Below, one piece after another: positions 59,734 through 64,000 of a stretch of 64,000 nt of DNA. Positions within the stretch are counted from its first letter, which is position 1, and the number at the start of each line of letters is the position of its first letter. The stretch is taken from positions 2,561,001 to 2,625,000 of the forward strand of contig NZ_CP134772.1 of the NCBI RefSeq assembly GCF_031882575.1, given 5' to 3'. Made by a program: the position numbers and the translations under genes. The stretch is from Pseudomonas sp. VD-NE ins (GTDB taxonomy: Bacteria > Pseudomonadota > Gammaproteobacteria > Pseudomonadales > Pseudomonadaceae). The notes beneath the pieces are model-generated. The model was given only the letters and a program-made list of their open reading frames with translations. It had not been told where the DNA came from and made no database searches.

Positions 59734-59860
59734 CCTCGTCCGGGGCATGTCCCGGAAAAAGCAGGAACCTCGGCTACAGTCAGTTGACTGAGTATTCAGA
59801 GGCTTGCGGTCTTCTGTCAGGCCATCCTGCCATTGCTGTGAACAGCACGAGGTGCAATGC

Positions 59861-60877
59861 ATGAACGGATTTCGACGGTTATTGGCCGCCAGCGTGGCCA
59901 CGTTCGGTTTGCTGACATCAGCGCAATCGGTGATGGCCGCCGAGGCGCCGATCCATTTTGCCGACCTGAACTGGGAAAGCGGCAGCCTGATTACCGATGT
60001 GCTGCGGATCATCGTCGAGAAGGGCTACGGCTTGCCGACCGACACCTTGCCTGGCACCACCATCACGCTGGAAACCGCATTGGCCAACAATGACATTCAG
60101 GTCATTGGCGAGGAGTGGGCGGGGCGCAGTCCGGTGTGGGTCAAGGCCGAGGCCGAAGGCAAAGTCGTCAGTCTCGGTGATACGGTCAAGGGCGCTACCG
60201 AGGGTTGGTGGGTGCCGGAGTACGTGATCAAGGGTGACCCGGCCAAAGGCATCAAGCCGCTGGCACCGGATCTGCGCAGCGTCAGTGATCTGAAAAAGTA
60301 CAAGGACGTGTTCAAGGATCCGGAAGCCCCGAGCAAGGGGCGGTTTCTCAACAGCCCGATCGGCTGGACCTCGGAAGTGGTCAACAAGCAGAAGCTGACG
60401 GCTTACGGGCTGCAGGACGACTACACCAATTTCCGCAGTGGTTCGGGTGCGGCGCTGGATGCCGAGATCAGCTCATCGATTCGTCGCGGTAAGCCAGTCT
60501 TGTTTTACTACTGGTCACCGACGCCGCTGCTGGGCAAATTCAAACTGGTGCAACTGGAAGAGCCGCCGTTTGATGCCGAGGCGTGGAAGACGCTGACTGA
60601 TGCCGATAATCCCAATCCAAAACCGACCCGGTCGCTGGCTTCGAAGCTGTCGATTGGTGTTTCGACGCCGTTTCAGAAACAGTATCCGCAGATTGCCGAG
60701 TTTTTCAGCAAAGTGGATTTTCCGATCGAGCCGTTGAACAAGGCGTTGGCGGACATGAGCGAGAAGCACACCGCGCCGCGTGATGCGGCGGTGGCGTTCA
60801 TGAAGGCCCACCCGGATGTGTGGCAGGCCTGGTTGCCGAAGGATGTGGCGGAGAAGGTTTCGGCTGATCTGAAATAA
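59861..60877 (+). CDS. Glycine betaine/choline-type ABC substrate-binding protein (OpuAC/ProX-like)
   Basis: A 338-residue periplasmic binding protein: signal peptide residues 1-26 (ending SVMAAEA). The mature protein has the OpuAC pattern: IHFADLNWESGSLITDVLRIIVEKGYG, ALANNDIQVIGEEWAGR, and several conserved aromatic residues (GATEGWWVPEYV, VLFYYWSPTPLLGKFKLVQLEEP) that could form the box for a quaternary amine. It usually pairs with permease and ATPase genes, but none lie here, so it is an orphan component. ATG 59861 has GAGG upstream. Confidence 0.9.
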   Translation: MNGFRRLLAASVATFGLLTSAQSVMAAEAPIHFADLNWESGSLITDVLRIIVEKGYGLPTDTLPGTTITLETALANNDIQVIGEEWAGRSPVWVKAEAEGKVVSLGDTVKGATEGWWVPEYVIKGDPAKGIKPLAPDLRSVSDLKKYKDVFKDPEAPSKGRFLNSPIGWTSEVVNKQKLTAYGLQDDYTNFRSGSGAALDAEISSSIRRGKPVLFYYWSPTPLLGKFKLVQLEEPPFDAEAWKTLTDADNPNPKPTRSLASKLSIGVSTPFQKQYPQIAEFFSKVDFPIEPLNKALADMSEKHTAPRDAAVAFMKAHPDVWQAWLPKDVAEKVSADLK

Positions 60878-60897
60878 AGGGTTGAGGCTGGTGGCCT

Positions 60898-60990
60898 CAT
60901 CGCGGGCAAGCCCGCTCCCACAGGTATTTTCGTCGAATGCAAATTTTATGTACGACGCAAAACACTGTGGGAGCGGGCTTGCCCGCGATG
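60898..60990. repeat. REP pair (GCGGGCTTGCCCGC type)
   Basis: Inverted units CATCGCGGGCAAGCCCGCTCCCACA (60898-60922) and TGTGGGAGCGGGCTTGCCCGCGATG (60966-60990), perfect complements, between convergent genes. Confidence 0.92.
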
Positions 60991-60993
60991 CTT

Positions 60994-63129
60994 TTAAAAC
61001 TTCGTCTGCACCGCCAGTTCGAAGGTGCGCGGTGTTCCGAGGTAATACGCCGGCGAAACATGCGCAAACTCGGCATACACCTCATTGGTCAGGTTACGCA
61101 CGCGCCCGGTGACGGTGGTATGCGAATCAACCTTGTAGCTGAGAAAGCTGCCGAACAATGTGTACGACGGCACGGTCATGGTGTTGGCCGTGTCCGCATA
61201 CACCGACGCCACATATCGCGCATCTACCCCACCTTGCCATTGCGGCGAAAAATCATAAGTCAGCCACAGATTGCCAACGCGATCCGGCACGTTGGTCGGC
61301 GTGTTGCCTTTGCGCGAGACCACCACACCGGCGGCATTCTTTTCGGTGAAGTCATCGTACTGTGCGTCGACCCAGGCGAAGTTGCCTTCGGCTAGCAACT
61401 TGTCAGTGATGCGCAATGAACTGGCGATTTCCACCCCTTTCGACGTCTGTTGACCGACCGGAATACTGCCGGCCGGATCTAGCGGGTCGGTCACCGCGAA
61501 GTCTTTTCGCTCGATCGTGTAAGCGGCAATCGTCGCCGAGCCGCGTCCATTCAGATAATCGAATTTGCTACCAATCTCCCACTGCTTGCCGGTGGAGACG
61601 TCGAAATCCTGCGTGCCATTCGGTTGCTCGGCGGCGGTGCTGTATTGCACGTAGACGCTGGCCGACGGAATGAACTGGTAGGTCAGGCCGGCGCGTCCGG
61701 TGACTGGCTCCCAACTGCGCTTGAAGTGCTTGGGGTTAGCGGCGGTTACAGTGCGATGGTTGGTCACGTCGAGATCAATGTCGTCATAGCGCAGGCCCGT
61801 GAGCAGCGACAGTTTGTCGGTCAACGCAAAACGGTTTTCCACAAACAGTGCCTTGGTTGTGACCTCGTTGGTCTTGTCGCTGACCAGTTTGGGGTTGGTG
61901 CCGGGAATGTCGTAGAAATGCCCCGGACGGAAGTTGTTCGGGTCTACCGTGCTCGCACCTTTGATGTTCAGCGGCGAGTTGGTGGTCTGGTTGACCTTGT
62001 ATTCAAAGCCACCCGACCACGTCGTCTCGAGACCGAACAGCGTGTTGTCGTGGCGCAGTTCGAACTGGTTGCCATTCTGCTCGCCCTGATGGCGCACCTG
62101 ATACGCGGTGGAGCGATTCACCGCCGTGTTGTCGGCGTTGTACTGGTAGGTTTCGAGGTTGCGGTAATCGCGCTGGCTGTCGAGGTGATACAGCGTGTTG
62201 CGCAGAGTGGTGCTGTCGTTGATGCGGTAATCGATGATCGAGCGTACCCAGATCGTTCGCTGCTCGTAACGACCGTCCTCGACGTTGTAGTTGTTGAAGC
62301 GGTTGTGTTTATCGATCTTCAACTCGCCGGCCTTGGGATTGAGCACGGGCGTGCCCCAGTAAGGACTGTCTTCGTGCTCGTCCTGATACTCCAGCGCCAA
62401 CGTGTGCGACAGGTCGGGCGTTAGATCGCTGAGCAGCGAGAACGCCACGCTCCAGGCATCGCGCTCCTGGCGGTCGATGTAGCCGTTGCTGGTGTTGTGG
62501 CTGACGTCGAGTCGCGCGTAGTGCTGGACGTCGGCGCTTGGGTCGGTCAGGGCATGGTTAAGGCCGAACGCGGTTTCAGTGGTGTCGTAAGTGCCGTAGC
62601 TGACCCGGCCTTCAACAGCTTGTTCATCGCGGGTGGCCAGTTTGGTCACGTAGTTGAGTGATCCGCCGACGGAGCCCGCGCCGTTGATCAGCGATGACGG
62701 GCCGCCGACCAATTCCACTCGGTCGTAGATCCACGAATCGACAGGACGGGCGAGGCCACCGGAAACGTTGACGCCGTTGAACATCTGGGTGATCTGGCTA
62801 CTGGTGAAACCGCGATAGGAAACGAATCCACCAAAACCCGGCGGAGCGCTGGCGTTGACCCCGGGCAAAGTGTTGGCGGCGTCCTGGAAGTTCTGTACGC
62901 CGTGACGTTCGATGTCGTTGCGATTGGCGATGGCTACCGACGCCGGCGTATCACGCACGCTCAAACCGAGTCGCGAGGCCATGCCGCTGGACTGGTCGAG
63001 GCTCAAGCCCGGTTCTGCGCCGGACTCGCCGTCGATGGTGATCGGCGCCAGATCCACGGTGGATTGCGCCCAGACGTTGACGGACAGGCAGCCGCACAGG
63101 CTCGCCAGCAAAGTGAGTTGTTTCATCAT
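60994..63129 (-). CDS. TonB-dependent siderophore-type receptor
   Basis: A 711-residue outer-membrane receptor. Signal peptide residues 1-21 (SVNVWA-QS). The plug domain follows, with SVRDTPASVAIANRNDIERHGVQNFQDAANTLPGVNAS and GFGGFVSYRGFTSSQITQMFNGVNVSGG. A beta-barrel of about 22 strands ends in the terminal Phe signature (ELAVQTKF). There is no N-terminal secretin-like extension, so it is not a transcriptional transducer. The ligand (ferric siderophore or another metal complex) is not clear. AGGA is five bases before the ATG. The upstream DUF2946 gene lies 89 bp away on the same strand. Confidence 0.92.
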   Translation of the reverse strand: MMKQLTLLASLCGCLSVNVWAQSTVDLAPITIDGESGAEPGLSLDQSSGMASRLGLSVRDTPASVAIANRNDIERHGVQNFQDAANTLPGVNASAPPGFGGFVSYRGFTSSQITQMFNGVNVSGGLARPVDSWIYDRVELVGGPSSLINGAGSVGGSLNYVTKLATRDEQAVEGRVSYGTYDTTETAFGLNHALTDPSADVQHYARLDVSHNTSNGYIDRQERDAWSVAFSLLSDLTPDLSHTLALEYQDEHEDSPYWGTPVLNPKAGELKIDKHNRFNNYNVEDGRYEQRTIWVRSIIDYRINDSTTLRNTLYHLDSQRDYRNLETYQYNADNTAVNRSTAYQVRHQGEQNGNQFELRHDNTLFGLETTWSGGFEYKVNQTTNSPLNIKGASTVDPNNFRPGHFYDIPGTNPKLVSDKTNEVTTKALFVENRFALTDKLSLLTGLRYDDIDLDVTNHRTVTAANPKHFKRSWEPVTGRAGLTYQFIPSASVYVQYSTAAEQPNGTQDFDVSTGKQWEIGSKFDYLNGRGSATIAAYTIERKDFAVTDPLDPAGSIPVGQQTSKGVEIASSLRITDKLLAEGNFAWVDAQYDDFTEKNAAGVVVSRKGNTPTNVPDRVGNLWLTYDFSPQWQGGVDARYVASVYADTANTMTVPSYTLFGSFLSYKVDSHTTVTGRVRNLTNEVYAEFAHVSPAYYLGTPRTFELAVQTKF

Positions 63130-63218
63130 TGAATCCTGAATGCTTGTCTAGGAGTCAGCGCACAGGCGAACGCCGCGCGTTGGCGCAGTGGGCTGACAAA
63201 TCAAAAAGGCAGGGACAT

Positions 63219-63608
63219 TCAGGCGATCGGAGGGGCACGAGGGTTGGCCGAAGGCCAGGTGAAGCGGGCAGGGAGGTCGGCACTGACGATCGGTGCCAGC
63301 GGTGGGCTGTGTTGTTCCGGCAGGATCGCCAGGGTCAGGCTGGAGTTGAACGCTGGGCCCATGCCGCCGCCAACCGAGCACAGCGGGCAGCCAAACGCTT
63401 TGGACAGCGTTGGCAGTTGTTCTTCGGTGGGGTTGCTGGCGAGCGGCGCTTGGGTGGCCGGGTCGACGGTACAGAACTGGCCACCGATACCGTTGAGCTG
63501 CATGCCGACCATTTGTCCGTGACCGATGCTGCTGGCGAACACGTTGAACAGGACGCAGCAATAGAGCATCCAGGCCAGCAGTGAGCGATCGGAACGGGAG
63601 AATTTCAT
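63219..63608 (-). CDS. DUF2946-like protein
   Basis: A 129-residue protein with an N-terminal hydrophobic segment (SLLAWMLYCCVLFNVFASS, about 8-26) that may anchor it or act as a signal. The region AFGCPLCSVGGGMGP with paired cysteines and the Pro-rich C-terminus match DUF2946, which is often found beside copper- or metal-related TonB receptors. It precedes a TonB receptor here, so a metal role is plausible. ATG 63608 was chosen before the hydrophobic segment. Confidence 0.7.
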   Translation of the reverse strand: MKFSRSDRSLLAWMLYCCVLFNVFASSIGHGQMVGMQLNGIGGQFCTVDPATQAPLASNPTEEQLPTLSKAFGCPLCSVGGGMGPAFNSSLTLAILPEQHSPPLAPIVSADLPARFTWPSANPRAPPIA

Positions 63609-63702
63609 GGGGCGGCACTTTACCGTACCGCTGATCGGTCGTGCACTTGAAAAAAATCCGACTAGGATGATTTGTTCAAATCCCTTTCCAAGGATTTCAA
63701 CC

Positions 63703-64000
63703 ATGACCTTTGTGTTGGCTCAATGGCTGGTGACTACTTTCGCGGTGATCGCCTTGATGCACGTGTATTGGGCGCTGGGTGGACAGTGGGCGGCAGCGGT
63801 GGTGGTGCCGCAGGTGCCAGTGCGCGGTTTTGTCGCAACGGTGCGGCCGGCGTTCAAGCCGTCAGGCTGGCTCACGTTGATCGTGGCAGCGGCATTGCTG
63901 GTGATTGCTGCGTTGGTGTGTATGCGGGTGGGCTGGGGAATGCCGGCGGTGACGCACAAGGCGTTGCAATGGGTGATCAGCGCGATTGCGCTGTTGATGT
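63703..64000 (+). CDS. DUF3995-like membrane protein, 5' part
   Basis: The first 99 codons are in the window; the gene continues past the right edge. It begins MTFVLAQWLVTTFAVIALMHVYWALGGQWA, followed by a second span (WLTLIVAAALLVIAALVCM) and the start of a third. The LMHVYWALGG pattern fits DUF3995. The function is unknown. AAGGA lies upstream of the ATG. It is divergent from the DUF2946 gene. Confidence 0.75.
   Translation, partial: MTFVLAQWLVTTFAVIALMHVYWALGGQWAAAVVVPQVPVRGFVATVRPAFKPSGWLTLIVAAALLVIAALVCMRVGWGMPAVTHKALQWVISAIALLM

Overview
The window is chromosomal DNA of a fluorescent-group Pseudomonas. Three things point there: high-GC coding, many short palindromes of the REP type seen throughout Pseudomonas fluorescens genomes (core TGTGGGAGCGAGCNTGCTCGCG and relatives), and gene families typical of that group (DUF6124, MHS transporters, serralysin, MiaE, AcnB with a Pseudomonas-type N-terminus). 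There are no rRNA or tRNA genes, no CRISPR array and no complete insertion sequence that I can see.

Layout. 1-4.9 kb: catabolic and small periplasmic genes on the minus strand (SDR fragment, phosphotransferase-like, 2-hydroxyacid dehydrogenase, DUF4822, isochorismatase-fold hydrolase, tautomerase). The hydrolase is preceded by what looks like a threonine-rich leader peptide and attenuator. 5-14 kb: two tiny membrane proteins, an HAAAP amino-acid transporter, a SulP transporter, acnB, a DUF1289 protein, a tandem universal stress protein and miaE. 14-28 kb: an RstAB-like two-component system, GFA protein, glutaminase, a ProA-like dehydrogenase, a cyanate cluster (carbonic anhydrase, cynS, divergent cynR), topoisomerase III with a LexA-like palindrome in its promoter, and an orphan serralysin. 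28-35 kb: MHS transporter, GMC oxidoreductase with divergent LysR regulator, and an arsR-arsC-arsH operon without an efflux pump.

35.4-41.7 kb is one seven-gene minus-strand operon with overlapping genes. It encodes a thermostable-hemolysin-family protein, an AMP-forming acyl ligase, a haem-oxygenase-like di-iron protein with a full set of candidate metal ligands, an SDR, a periplasmic TPR-like protein, and a QseBC/PmrAB-like two-component system. It looks like an uncharacterised fatty-acid or lipid-derived metabolite pathway with its own sensor.

43.4-52.4 kb is an accessory island. It starts with a 4 x 69-bp tandem array built on a REP, then carries two near-identical DUF6124 genes, each behind a ~300-nt leader whose helices show compensatory changes between the copies. 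A third DUF6124 copy is decayed. Between these copies lie a GIY-YIG protein and a Tle-like phospholipase with a DUF2931 lipoprotein (probable effector-immunity pair). The island ends with a compact, AT-richer four-gene operon: membrane protein, DUF1257/DUF2997-like protein, NrdG-like radical SAM protein and Ycf46-like AAA ATPase. This operon and the DUF6124 leader RNA are the best candidates for undescribed biology.

52.5-64 kb returns to core-like genes: alkC, glutathione transferase, RpiR regulator, a DksA paralogue lacking the full zinc finger, a chemoreceptor with a C-terminal sensory region, several small hypotheticals, an orphan glycine-betaine-type binding protein, a TonB-dependent receptor with a DUF2946 gene, and the start of a DUF3995 gene.
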